Assembly: GCA_963930775.1 (NCBI GenBank)
Contig: OZ005695.1
Span: forward strand, 496,001-560,000
DNA length: 64,000 nt
Origin: Cliona cf. orientalis
Taxonomy: Eukaryota; Porifera; Demospongiae; Clionaida; Clionaidae
Reading direction: 5' to 3'
The first letter of the stretch is position 1, and each line of letters starts with the position of its first letter. A model generated the notes under the pieces. The model saw nothing but the letters and a program-made list of their open reading frames with translations, searched no databases and was not told the DNA's origin. Below, in pieces: positions 43,425-54,749 of the stretch. The position numbers and the translations under genes are program-made.

Positions 43425-44665
43425 TGCATTCTCTGTATCTTATGTATCTTGTGTATTCTCTAGATCAATGTGTCTTGTGCATTCTTTGTATCATGTGCAT
43501 TCTCTGTATCTTGTGCATTCTTTATATCTCATACATTCTCCGTGTCTCATGCATTCTCTGTATCTTGTGCATTCTCCGTGTCTTCTGCATTCTCCGTGTC
43601 TTGTGCATTCTCCGTGTCTTGAGCATTCTCTGTATCTTGTGCGTTCTCCGTATCATGTGCATTCTCTGTATCTTACGCATTCTCTGTATCTTGTGCATTC
43701 TCTGTATCTAGTGTATTCTCTGTGTCTTGTGCATTCCCTGTATCATGTGCATTATCTGTATCTTACGCATTCTCTGTGTCTTCTACATTTCCAGTATCTT
43801 GTGCATTCTCCATATCTTGTGCATTCTCTGGGTCTTGTGTATTCTCTGTATCTTGTGCATTCTCTGTATCTTGTGTATTCTCTGTATCTTGTGCATTCTC
43901 CGTATCATGTGCATTATCTGTATCTTACGCATTCTCCGTGTCTTTTACATTTCCAGTATCTTGTGCATTCTTCGTATCTTGTGCCTTCTCTGGATCTTGT
44001 GTATTCTCTGTATCTTGTCCATTCTCTGTATCTTGTGTATTCTCTGTGTCTTGTGCATTCTCCATATCTCGTGCATTCTCTGTGTCTTGTGCATCTTCCG
44101 TATCTTGTGCATTCTCTGGGTCTTGTGCATTCTCTGTATCTTATGCATTCTCTGTATCATATGTATTCTCTGTGTCTTATGCATTCTCTGGTTCTTGTGT
44201 ATTCTCCTTATCTTGTGCATTCTCTGGATCTTGTGTATTCTCTGTATCGTGTGCATTTTCTGTATCTCGTGTATTCTCTGTGTCTTGTACATTCTCCATA
44301 TCTTGTGCATTCTCTGGGTCTTGTGTATTCTCCGTATCTTGTGCATTCTCTGTATCTTGTGTATTCTCTGTGTCTTGTGCATTCTCTGTGTTTTGTTCAT
44401 TCTCTGTATCTTGCGCATTCTTTATATCTTGTGCATTCTCCATATCTCGTACATTCTCTGTATCTTCTACATTCCCAGTCTCTTGTGCCTTCTCCGAATA
44501 TTCTGGGTCTTGTGTATTCTTTACTGGTATATCTCATGCATATTCTGTGTCTCGTGCGTTCTCTGTATCTTAAGTATTCTCTGTTTCTTCTGCATTCCCT
44601 GTATCTTATTCATTCTCTGTGTCTTGTGCTTTCTCCGTATCTTATACATTCTTCGTGTCTTGTGC
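43425..44665 (+). repeat. Left 18-bp tandem array of the foldback-like element
   Basis: The consensus unit is TTGTGCATTCTCTGTATC with frequent C/T variants. The length implies about 65-70 units. Because 18 is a multiple of three, long open frames (up to about 470 codons) run through it in several frames; they are repeat artefacts. Confidence 0.92.
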
Positions 44666-45057
44666 AGGCCTTACTACTGTACTTTCCTCCTTTGCGGAGG
44701 GCTGGGTACCGGCATGGGATCCGGAGAGAAAGAGAGAAATCGATAAAGCTAGCTACTTTGGTAGCAGAAGTAGTGTCATCCATCTCTCTAAGTGATGAAA
44801 TGTGCATAATTAAGACCAATGCCACATCCCTTTACAGTCCAAATGAGACAAGCACCCTTATGGTGCACTATCAGCACCCATTCATAATGTAATGGGGTGT
44901 TGCAGCAACTCTCTATTAATGAAAATACAAAGGTGGGGTGCTATCATAGCATCCTAACAGTGTAGGGATGTATAGTGGATGTGATCATCCCTACAATTCT
45001 TGTTGGTATAATATTATAATACTTTTTGACACTGCCCTACGTTAGTCGTCCTTCAAT

Positions 45058-46530
45058 TTACATGGAGAATGCACAAAGTGTGCAAGACACAGAGAATGCA
45101 CGACATACATGCAGAGAAACTGAATGCACAAACACAAAACATGGAGAATGTACTGGATACGATACAGGGAACACAGAAGATGCACAGAATGCTCAAGGTA
45201 TAGAGAATGCACATACCAGTGATAATATAGAATGCACAAACTACACAAGACACAGGAATGCATAAATTTAAGAATCAAAATAATTATTAAAGATACACTG
45301 ACACATACAATACATAGAATGCACCAGACACAAAGAATGCAGAGAGTACACTTGATACAGGGAATGCACAAGATACAGAGAATGCACAAGGTACAGAGAA
45401 TATATACACAAGACCTGGAGAATACACAAGACACAGAGAATGCACAAGACACAGAGAATACAAAGATACAGAGAATACACAAGATACAGAGAATACACAA
45501 GATACGGAGAATGCACAAGACATGGAGAATGCACAAGACACAGGAAATGCGTAAGATATTGAGAATGCAAAAGATACTGGGAATGCAAAAATACAGAGAA
45601 TACACAAGACACAGAGAATGCACAAGATACGAAGAATGCACAAGACACAGAGAATGCACACACGAGATACAGAGAATGCACAAGATACAGAGAATACACA
45701 AGACCCAGAGAATGCACAAGATACAGCGGAGAATGCACAAGTTATGGAGAATGCACAAGACACGGAGAATACACAAGACACGGAGAATGCACAAGACACT
45801 GGGAATGCACAAGACACACAGAATGCTCAAGATACGGAGAATACACAAGATACGGACAATGCACAAGACACGGAGAATACACAAGACACAGAGAATGCAC
45901 AAGATACAGAGAATGTACAAGATACGAAGAATGCACAAGACACAGAGAATGCACACACGAGATACAGAGAATGCACAAGATACAGAGAATACACAAGACC
46001 CAGAGAATGCACAAGATACAGCGGAAAATGCACAAGTTATGGAGAATGCACAAGACACGGAGAATACACAAGACACGGAGAATGCACGAGACACTGGGAA
46101 TGCACAAGACACAGAGAATGCTCAAGATACGGAGAATACACAAGATACGGCCACGGAGAATGCACAAGACACGGAGAATACACAAGACACAGAGAATGCA
46201 CAAGATACAGAGAATGCACAAGATACTGGGAATATAGAAGACACGGAGAATGTACACGATACAGAAAATACACGAGACACTGAGAATGCACAAGATACAA
46301 AGAATGCACAAGATACGGAGAATGCACAAGACACGAAGAACACACAAGACACAGAGAATGCGCAAGATACGAAGAATGCACAAGACGGAGAATGCACAAG
46401 ATACTGGGAATGCACAAGACACAGAGAATACACAAGATACATAAGATATGGAGAATACACAATATACAGGGAATGCACTAGACACGGAGAATGCGCAAGA
46501 TACACAGAATGCATAAGATATACAGAAAAT
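45058..46530 (-). repeat. Right 18-bp tandem array, reverse complement of the left array
   Basis: On the plus strand the unit reads GATACAGAGAATGCACAA, the reverse complement of the left unit. The length implies about 80 units. A sub-block is itself duplicated: about 45600-45810 and 45880-46120 share GATACAGCGGA-AATGCACAAGT. Confidence 0.92.
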
Positions 46531-46850
46531 ATAAAATTAAAATTGAGAAGTATATTGTATGGCATGCAATGTTACAGTAATAATAATTAGTATATTATGA
46601 ATATGATTAGCATTTAATTTTCACTTTCTAGATACAACTTACATGAGCTCACGACCCACAGCAAGCGCCCCAGTTTCTCCAAAATCTGCAGCTACCTCAA
46701 AGCTCCAAGTGAGCAGCTACTCCAGTGGGCTGATGAAGAGGCCACTGGCTCTCAGAGAGCTAGGGTGCTGGGAGCTCCTCTTTCAGAAGCTGAGTCTCTC
46801 TACCTTGACCTGCAGAAAGTCTATGAGGACAAATATTCAGTAGCTAGTTG

Positions 46851-47238
46851 TCATATTTTCTTCAAACAATAAGTTCATAATGTTATTCATGCTTTACATC
46901 AGACCATATCATTTTATTGTTACTGTATCCGATCTAATTAACACACCTCTCTAATGGATGCACCACCTCAGCATGAAGTGCAATTTTCACGCTCTATTTA
47001 AATGTGCCCACCCACGCATCCTATACTTTTGTGTACAAATTTTGCGTGCCACCTGGTCGCAAAGGATAATTTTCACGCTCTAATGGCGCGCCACCCAGCA
47101 CTCGTAAGTAATTGGATAATAATTTATCAATTAACAACTCTGCATTCCATGCATATGAACCGTGACAATGTCATAATAATCACATCATAACTGCCATACT
47201 AATAAGTAGTAAAATACACAGAGGCAAGTGACTTAAAT
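46851..47238. other. Convergent intergenic space between the RTK relic and K5
   Basis: No gene is seen. Two short runs (AATTTTCACGCTCTA near 46980 and again near 47070) are repeated. The part next to K5 matches the flanks of K4 and K7. Confidence 0.4.
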
Positions 47239-48462
47239 TTAGTCGTATTCATCAGCAGTTGCAACTTGTCCATAAGCTGAATTTATCTCAGTAGTAATAA
47301 TATTATCATTTGTGCCATAAGCCTGATTCTCTTCCGTAGAGATGTTTGTGTGTGTAACATAGGCTTCATTCTGCTTGGCTTCAATGGTATGCACATCAAC
47401 TTCTGGAGAGTTGTAAATGCTTTCTTCCACTCCACTCTGGCTATGATCATGACTCGTACGGCCGTAAGCTTCATTAGTTGTTGTAGGGACAGCTGCGGCA
47501 TTCTTAACAGGGTCCTTCTTGTTTGTTTTCACATGTTTCTTGAGTAGAATAGCAACAATAATGACAATGGTTAGGATTGATATTATCACCGCTACGCCAG
47601 CAGCAGCTGAGCCTATTATCAAACCAGTGTTGGGTGGCTGAGGGGTAGGCTGGGTTGTAGCCATTGATGGTAGTGGAGGACAGGGGAAAGTAACTGTGTG
47701 TAGGAATGATACACTGAATTCATTTCAGTTAGAAAAATGTTATTACCTGTGTCTATTGAGATGGCAGGAGCTGCTCGTGTTAAGGTGTCTAAGACTCCAT
47801 TGCTTCCAACTGAGTAGGGACAGTCTCCATTCTGAGAGGTGGCCACGGTTGGAGCAATACTGGCGTGCCACACCAACTCACTACTAAAACTGCTAGGTGT
47901 AGTAAGAATCACTACTCCATCAGTAGGTCCAATAACTTCTTCCACATAGAAGCCAAGCACATCTCCAGGTCGGAACTGAATGTAGTCTTGAGGTGAGGGA
48001 GTCACTAGTGCCACACCACTACTCAGAGGAATAGAGGTGAACCTGTTGTTTCCCACCAGACTGTAGCAGCCAGTGCCAGTGGAGTCATCCACAGTGGGTG
48101 ATGGCCTCCAGACTTGAAAAGCAATGGTATATTCCATATCACGGCTACCACCTCCTGGGTGAAGGTCTGCTCCCCACTCAGTGATGTTTCCACACATTAA
48201 ATCTTGACCAGTACAGTCAAATTTGTAGCTTGAGATGATAGCTTGCTGTCTCCTTCCTATCACACCACCAACATCACTAACATCTCTTGGTTCAGGGTTT
48301 TGAAAGATAGGGAGACCATTTCCAGTTCCAGTCTGAAGACTGCATCCTTGAGCTGTATTTAATTGTACAGAGTCTGAGTTTACTTCATGCTATTATCAAT
48401 TAGTAGTTACCTTGGATGATGAATAAGAAGCAAAAACTTATCTGCTGTAGTAAATTTGCCAT
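47239..48462 (-). CDS. K5: intact kinase-less receptor, short stalk, NxxY tail
   Basis: Three minus-strand exons (48411-48462, 47747-48352, 47239-47693) join in frame to 370 residues. The signal peptide starts MANLLQQISFCFLFIIQG. The ectodomain shows [24 protein letters not shown] and [14 protein letters not shown]. The stalk is very short: the usual [14 protein letters not shown] region is missing and [13 protein letters not shown] joins directly to TGLIIG. One transmembrane helix follows, then a tail with NEAY, NEAY, NQAY, NSAY and EESIYNSPEV, ending ADEYD. K7 ends DEYDYI; here a stop cuts the last two residues. It is the intact sibling of K4 and K7, transcribed toward the split RTK exon. 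Confidence 0.88.
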
Positions 48463-48494
48463 CATTAGGAGTATAGTTAGTTAGCTTCACTGCT

Positions 48495-48535
48495 CTTCCT
48501 TGCTTCCTGTTTAAGGGTAAGAGGTGGAGCAAGTT
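48495..48535 (-). promoter_or_regulatory. Promoter class B of K5
   Basis: Minus-strand GCTCCACCTCTTACCCTTAA and AACAGGAAGCAAGGAAG lie about 35-70 bp before the ATG, as in K4 and K7. Confidence 0.5.
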
Positions 48536-48751
48536 ATTTCACTATGCATGAGTAGGCCAATTTTCAATGTGTCAATAGGGCTCCTTTCCCCTAAATTTGT
48601 ACATAGTAGAGCTACTGGCCATATTAATTATTATGACATTCATAATATTATTATCATTAAATTTTAATATCAGTCTATAGACTAGCATTAGATACGTACC
48701 TACATTATTAGATAGACTATTAAATTTGAATCAGAGTACATGACTGAGTGA

Positions 48752-50508
48752 CTAATAATCATGATTAGCAATTCCAGCATCACTCACTGTATTAAGTGAT
48801 TCATACATAATATTGTTTTGTGAGGAGACGACATCATAAGCTTTGTTATATTCCAGGCTGTCTTGGCTCCGTTGCCATTTATCGCTCGTTGGCTTGGCCT
48901 GCTGACAATGATTCTCGCTCTGAAGTCCTTTACCAGTCTCATAGTCAGTGATAATCTGTGTATAATTTGTCTCTAGAACTTCTTCACAAAGAGTAGTCCT
49001 GGATCCATAAGCATTGTTTCTTTCTGTGACAATTTTGCTGCTATTTTCAGCATTAGTTTTGTCACCATCCACCACTGGATAGCTATAATATAAGATTGTT
49101 CCCTGGCCCTCTACTAAGCTTGAGGGTTGAAGGATATTAATCATTCTGTGATAAACTTCGTTTTGTTGCAGGCGGAAGGATGCGGCACTCTTCACCTTTC
49201 TTGCTCTCCAACACACTACCGCTGAGACGGTGAAGGTGATGGTAATAACGATAGCGAGGAAGATCAGTCCAAATGCCAGGCCGAGGGGTAAGGAGGGGTC
49301 TGCTGTATCTATTGTCATGTGGGATATAGTAGTAGTAGTAATATGTTTTAGAGGTATAATAATATTATAGCCTCGTTCCCAGGCCCATTCCCAGTTTTCG
49401 ATGTTTGCATGCTGAGCCCATTCCCAGGTTTTTGATATTTGCATGCTGAGCCCATTCCCAGGTTTTTTTATGTTTGCATGTACAGCTAGTATAATGGGTC
49501 GCGAGGAACGAGGCTGGACAAAAAACATGTAACTACTCTTATTTGTATAGCTACATGCAGCACCTGTACTCAGATCCATAGGATGGTTAGGTGAAGCTGA
49601 AGTTTCAGTAGATGTGTTTGTTAGAGGGTCAACTGGCTCCTGATTTGTGGTTGGAGGAGTCTCCTCATTATCAGTGGTGGGATTGGGTGGCTGAGGGGTA
49701 GGCTGGGTTGTAGCCATTGTAGGTAGTGAAGGGCAAGAGTAAGTGGCTGTAATACATATAATATTATATTGAAAGAAATAAGGCATTTTAATTTTGAATT
49801 CTCACCTGTTGATATCGAGATGACAGGTGCTGCTCGTGTTAAAGTATTTAAGACTCCATTGCTCCCAACTGAGTAGGGACAGTCTCCATTCTGAGAGGTG
49901 GCCATGGCTTGAGCAATGCTGGCATACCACACCAACTCACTGGTGAAACTGCTAGGGTCAGTGAGAATCACTACTCCATCATCAGCCCGCCTAGCTTCTT
50001 CCACATAGAAGCCAAGCACATCTCCAGGTCGGAACATAATGTAGTCTTGAGGTGAGGGGGTCACTTGTGCCACACCACCACTCAGAGAAATAGAGGTGAA
50101 CCTGTTGTTTCCCACCAGACTGTAGCAGCCAGTGCCAGTGGAGTCGTCCGCAGTGGGTGATGGCCTCCAAACTTGGAGGTCGAGAAAATAATCTCTCTGA
50201 TTTTCACCAGTTTCCCGATCGACATCCACCCCCCACTCTGTGATGTTCCCACAAGTCTGCCCACAGATAAGCTTGTAGCTGGGGATGATGGCTTGTCGTC
50301 CTGCTGAGATTGTGTCCAACCTACCTCCGTTGTCTTGAAAAGAAGGTAGTCCATTTCCGTTTCCAGTCTGAGGACATTCAGCTGCACACAGAGAGCCAGA
50401 CTTTTATCATAATAATATACCAATTTCTCTATACTTGAAAAACATACAATGAACTTGAAATGCTAGATGAAGACCACAGAGTATGAACATAACTACACTG
50501 GCCATCAT
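48752..50508 (-). CDS. K6: kinase-less receptor with a longer tyrosine tail
   Basis: Exons 2-4 are clear: 49806-50381, 49564-49746 and 48752-49308. The ectodomain has [24 protein letters not shown] and [14 protein letters not shown]. The stalk has [17 protein letters not shown] in shortened form, and a separate exon carries the helix (LAFGLIFLAIVITITFTVSAVV). The tail of about 160 residues has NEVY, NNAY, NKAY and NIMY motifs and ends ANHDY. The first exon is uncertain. MMASVVMFILCGLHLAFQ (50421-50508) joins in phase through a GTATAT donor. The alternative MCSGIAILSLLLYG (ATG at 50594) is conserved in K8 and K10 but needs a weak GTCCAT donor. With the first choice the protein is 467 residues. 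The exon 3 donor (GTGCTG) is also weak. Confidence 0.78.
49383..49478. repeat. Three units of about 48 bp in K6 intron 3
   Basis: Each unit contains CCCATTCCCAG, a T-rich stretch and TTTGCATGCTGAG. K8 has two such units at the equivalent place (about 56967-57050). Confidence 0.7.
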
Positions 50509-50869
50509 ATTCGAATATCCAATCTTTGGATGCTTGTATGCACGTACCATGGACCATAGAGCAACAATGACAGGATAGCGATTCCAGAGCACATGATCGT
50601 GCATAATATAAGTATGTCACAGGCACATTTTTAAGGTATGCTACATTGTATGTGGGTCAATATTTCTAAATAAAGTCAAGTGTATATGCTAAACATATTA
50701 GATCATTGTAATAAATACTGCAATCCGATTGGCTATTGACAAGAGTATATCAGATTTAATTATTAAATGGAAGTCTGATCTGTGATACAAACTCAATAAT
50801 CAAATACAGTTGCTATACAAGTGTGTGTAGGAAATTATGGTTCAAATAGCTAGCTATTGTATTAGTCAA
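50509..50869. other. 5' region of K6 up to the tail relic
   Basis: It is strongly conserved with the regions upstream of K8 (59311-59581) and K10 (62359-62622), including CTAAATAAAGTCAAG. It holds the alternative K6 start at 50594. Confidence 0.5.
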
Positions 50870-51124
50870 TCAATTCTGGATGTAATCATACTTTTCAGCA
50901 GTTCCATTGTCAGTCATTGACTCATAATATGCATTATCTGATTTAATCATGCCGTAGGCTTTGTTACTTTCTAGACTAGCTTGTCTCCAGTCTTCACCAG
51001 CTGTGGGTGTGGCCTTACTCTGTTGTCCTAGTGATCTCAAATTGCTAGCCCCTGCACCCCCAACTATGATATCAACCTCAGCATAAGCTAATTCCAAATT
51101 TTGAAGAGGGTTATCATATTTGGT
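50870..51124 (-). pseudogene. 3' remnant of a K9-type receptor tail
   Basis: On the minus strand the segment reads the last 85 or so codons of a K9-type tail: YDNPLQNLELAYAEVDI, then NLRSLGQQ, SNKAYGM, NAYYESM and a KYDYIQN end. It lacks head, stalk and helix. Upstream, homology stops at about 51124, where plus-strand RTK sequence (R6) starts. LAYAEV fits the ITIM consensus. Confidence 0.85.
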
Positions 51125-54100
51125 TATCATTATGGTGGTGGTCATTATTGCTGTTCTATTCAAGAAACATGGTAATATTGTGCTGTTGAACAAAAAGTAT
51201 GCACTATCCAATCCTATGTACAGCGCTCAAGGTCAGTAATAATCATATATTATTATAATTTCATGCTTCCTTTTACATTGAACTTGTGATACTTCTCAAC
51301 TCTTATATCATTTTGTAGGTGGAGTGGGCTCTTCATCAAAACAGAAATATGACACTAATTCCAGCAGCTATGACTATGTTGAAAGCCAGGGCACCCTCTC
51401 ATCCTCAGATGGTCAGAGTGGTGTGGCAGTCTACCAAGAAGCTGTGCTCTATCACTCTGTGGGACCTGACGTGTCCAAACCAGCCAAGACGGCCGCCAAA
51501 ACCGGTCCGTTGAGATCAACTGGTAACGAACTAGCCCCTAATCTTTACGAAGCCCCCGTCACACAAAAATTTAGAGTGAGTACTCTCATAATAATATTTA
51601 CTCTGCACATGTGACGGTTATTATCCATCTCTTGCACTTTATTAGGGGGCAAGTAATTATGAAGTTCCCCAGACGGAAGATGTTTTTGATGGTGCTGGCT
51701 TTTATGTACCTACTGCTGTGAGTTCATGACATTGGATAATTCTGTGTACCACACACGGACCATGTATGTATCATATTGAAAGTTGCATGCAACTAATATA
51801 GTCGTGTAAACAGAGTACCTGAATAATAGACTCTACAACTGATCCACATGCCTACACATGCCTCCACATGCACACAAACAGGATGAGAGGGCAGCTTGGA
51901 CAGGAAGCCACTACGAATTGGAAGACACTGGGGTAAGGGCCCACTACATAGCTCCTCAAAAGAACTGAATACTCACTATACTTTGACAGCTGGCTTCGTA
52001 CATGTATGTTATTGTGTAGGCATACAATAAGTTGGATTTCTTTGTGGAGGATCAGATCTACTGGGCACCAGCGTCCACGACCTCTGACCTCTACTCCCAG
52101 CTAGCCTCCAAGAAGTACAGGGAGATCCCAAGAACGCAAATAACGTTAGCAATCTATTCATGCACATTAATAGTCTAATTATTCAAGTAATTATCCCCTT
52201 AATGACCTTAATACCCTTTGAATCACTCTATAAGTTGACCCCTTAATGATATAATTAATTATAGTGTATTGGAGCAGCTTGGTTCGGGGCAGTTTGGTCA
52301 AGTATGCAAGGCACTCTGGTCTCTCTCTGGAGCCACAAAGGAGCTAGCCATTAAAACACTGAGAGCAGAGCTACCAGAGGAGGAGAAGGTGAGGTTCCTC
52401 CAGGAGGCAGCCATCATGGGACAGTTCTCCCACCCCAATGTCGTCAAGCTCTATGGAGTGGTCACAGTTGGAGAACCAGTGAGTAATTAAATACCTCTTG
52501 TTCATTAGGGATTACGTTTGATGTTTGATCATCTCTCCCACACATTCCGATGTCTCTAGGTAATGATCTGTATTGAGCTATTACCAAAAGGAGACTTGAG
52601 AGGGTATCTCTGCTCTATTGTTCCAGAGTAAGCGATGCATGACTCCTCTTCACTGTTATGTCCAAATTCCTTAAACTGTATCTGTATCCTCTTTAGTGAG
52701 TAAACGATGTTACTATGCTATATCCTTGTTTTGATTGGTTGTAATTATTGCTTTCACACAGCAAGCACAATACAAGGGAATTGGAGCTTCGTTTCTTGCA
52801 GTTTGCAAAGCAGATAGCCTTTGGTATGAGGTACCTTTCCATCCATCGAGACTTAGCAGCAAGGAATGTATTACTGGATGACGCACTGAACTGCAAAGTA
52901 AGAGAACCAATTTGATCAGCTAGAAATAATGATAATTGCTATTCTCAAATCTTGTCATTGCATAGTAGAATTGCACCACCAATAGCACACATTATTCAAG
53001 AATGCTTCAATTCTTTTCAGATTGGTGACTTTGGGATGGCTAGAGATTTGATGGATGAGACATACTACACTCCAAAAACCAAGGGAGGAAAAATCCCAGT
53101 AAAGTGGACAGCACCTGAGGTAACTTGACCCTTATTATATCTTCCAAGCAGTTTGTCAGATTACCCATGCAAGAAATTTGATAAAGTATTTTGTAATTTG
53201 ATATGATTTTGTACTAGGCACTCCTTTATAAGAAATACTCCACTGACAGTGATGTGTGGAGCTATGGTATGGTGCTGTTTGAGATCTGGTCAGTTGGGAA
53301 GAAGCCATTCTCACAGCACACAAACAGTGAAGCTTTTAAGCTTTTCAAGTCCAAGTACAACCAGCCCCCTCCCCCTGGATGCCCAAGAGCTGTTTACAAA
53401 CTCATGATCGACTGCTGGTAAGTAGATATTATCAACTACAAGATTGTATGTAGAAAGTGATAATGATCATTTCTTGGTAACAGGAAATTATTGACGAAGT
53501 GTAAACTATTGCTTTCAGTTGAAACCCTCATGAGTTTTTCCTAATATGGCATTCTCTAGCAATGCTTCTGGTGACCCTTTACCACATTTCAATCCTTTGC
53601 AGGCACCCAGTTCACAGCAAGCGCCCCAGTTTCTCCAAGATCTGCAGCTACCTCAAAGCTCCAAGTGAGCAGCTGCTCCAGTGGGCTGATGAAGAGGCCA
53701 CTGGCTCTCAGAGAGCTAGGGTGCTGGGAGCTCCAGGGGCGGCTGAGGGTAGGTCAGTTTGGGGGGGCAGTCAGGCACCCACAAGTTTTATAACAAATGT
53801 CATATATTTAGTACAGTTCAATAAACAGAGCTTGTAGCTAGCTAGTTAGATCCACCTTCATGCATATGGCTATTACATAATTTAGAATTTTTTGGTTCAA
53901 CGAACTTTGAATTGATTATAGTTGGTGAGTTGCTAGAAATCAGTATACATGCATCAGAATAATAATGTAGGTCTAACTCTAGCCATCCAGTTTGGGGGGG
54001 CAAGGCCCACTGATCTTAACTTTGGGGGGGGGGGGGCGATTGCCCCCCCTGCCCCCCCTGTTCCGCCTCCCCTGAGCTCCTCTTTCAGAGGCTGAGTCTC

Positions 54101-54144
54101 TCTACCTTGACCTGCAGAATGTCTATAAGGACAATAATCAGTAG
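51125..54144 (+). pseudogene. R6: head-less RTK copy (transmembrane part to kinase), damaged
   Basis: The sequence matches R5 from the middle of the transmembrane exon: about 51128-51231, 51319-51575, 51646-51717, 51882-51932, 52020-52144, 52265-52478, 52560-52627, 52762-52897, 53021-53119, 53218-53417, 53603-54144. Signal peptide and ectodomain are absent. [40 protein letters not shown] and APE remain in frame. Two lesions affect the kinase. Twelve bases are missing just before the catalytic loop, removing KKSF so the loop reads LSIHRD. A 339-bp element sits in the last exon, replacing the LYLDLQN tail with element-encoded residues until a stop at 53835-53837. If transcribed it could give a membrane-proximal or cytosolic kinase, but pseudogene status is more likely. 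Confidence 0.85.
53735..54073. mobile_element. hAT-like MITE in the last R6 exon
   Basis: The element starts AGGGGCGGCTGAGG and ends CCGCCTCCCCT (approximate inverted ends). It is flanked by the 7-bp duplication GAGCTCC (53728-53734 and 54074-54080). The interior has long G runs and C runs. (C)AGGGGCGG ends and 7-8 bp duplications are typical of hAT elements. The unbroken target is known from R5. Confidence 0.75.
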
Positions 54145-54184
54145 CTAATTGTCATGTTTTCCTCAAACAATTTTCATAATAATT

Positions 54185-54335
54185 TTCATGCTTCGCTGGA
54201 CCAAAACTAAGATTTCCTTATGTTGTGCTTACCAAAACACGAGCTTTCCTACATGTTTGTCAGAGGATAGGGTAGAATTTTTGTAAAATAAATGAAATAT
54301 GTAAAAATTCCTTCCCTATCCTACACATTGCTATG
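54185..54335 (+). repeat. Dispersed inverted-repeat element, copy 4 (R6 3' flank)
   Basis: CTGGACCAAAACTAAGATTT, GTTTGTCAGAGGATAGGGTA and CCCTATCCTACACATTGC mark the two arms. It is orthologous in position to copy 3. Confidence 0.6.
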
Positions 54336-54749
54336 GAAGCCATGAAGAGCAATTTCCGCACCTACAAATTGCGGGCCCACAAAATGTAGGAGGGAGTCTC
54401 CACAAACGTGGGTACAAGAAGTGTGTGTGCAGAAATTGCCCTTCTCGATCGGCTTCCATACATTTCCTATAATAATATTTTTATTATGCATTAAATCCAT
54501 GTTTTCGTCTAGTGTTTTACGTCAGACCATGTAGTTTTATTGTTAAGAATTGAAGTTAGTTATACTGGCTAAGCCAGTGGACTCATCAATGGTATTTCGA
54601 CAATGCTTTGTTTTAATACCGAAGCAATAAATTTGTCAATTAACAACTCTGCATACCAATAGTCATCATAATAATCACAATGTCATTATAGCTATCATAC
54701 TAATAATATTATGAAGTTTAAAGTAGTAAAATACACGGAGGCAAGTGAC
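54336..54749. other. Convergent space between R6 and K7
   Basis: No gene is seen. The sequence is duplicated from, or to, the R5-K4 space (shared GGGCCCACAAAATG and GGAGGGAGTCTC runs). Confidence 0.5.

Larger units (their letters stand above)
43306..46656. mobile_element. Foldback-like transposon with opposed 18-bp repeat arrays
   Basis: The ends are inverted repeats of 38 bp with one mismatch (43306-43343 and 46619-46656), starting GGTAGTGAGCTCATGTAAGT. The target CACAGC is duplicated at 43300-43305 and 46657-46662, inside a kinase exon whose unbroken form is known from R5. Inside are two arrays of the same 18-bp unit in opposite orientation (43425-44665 and 45058-46530) around a unique centre of about 390 bp. 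Long inverted arrays of short tandem repeats are the hallmark of foldback elements (Drosophila FB, sea urchin TU). Those families usually make 8-9 bp target duplications, so the 6 bp here is unusual. No transposase is seen, so it is probably non-autonomous. Confidence 0.8.
43215..46850 (+). pseudogene. RTK relic: last kinase exon split by a 3.35-kb element
   Basis: The left part (43215-43305) matches the end of the R5 last intron (AATATGGCAATCTCTAG, ACCCTTTACCACATTTCAAT) and the first bases of the last exon. The right part (46657-46850) matches the rest of that exon, from AAGCGCCCCAGTTTCTCC to the end region near LYLDLQKVYED. Two lesions precede or accompany the insertion. About 10 bases including the splice acceptor are missing near 43293, and the end is altered so the DNNQ stop context is lost. 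No other kinase exon lies nearby. By position it is the RTK member of the unit that contains K5 and K6. Confidence 0.85.

Noticed and set aside
43468..44892. Open frame of about 470 codons rich in Leu, His, Ser, Tyr and Val
   Set aside because: It reads straight through the 18-bp tandem array. Open frames exist in several frames and both strands because 18 is a multiple of three. There is no domain, start context or conserved exon.
45042..46590. Long open frames on both strands (up to about 450 codons) with MHKIQRMHKT-like or CILCILCIL-like repeats
   Set aside because: They are the same minisatellite in reverse orientation. Composition follows the repeat unit and not a protein.
43306..46656. 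CRISPR array interpretation of the regularly repeated units
   Set aside because: The units are contiguous 18-mers without unique spacers, the arrays are inverted relative to each other, and the context is an animal genome.
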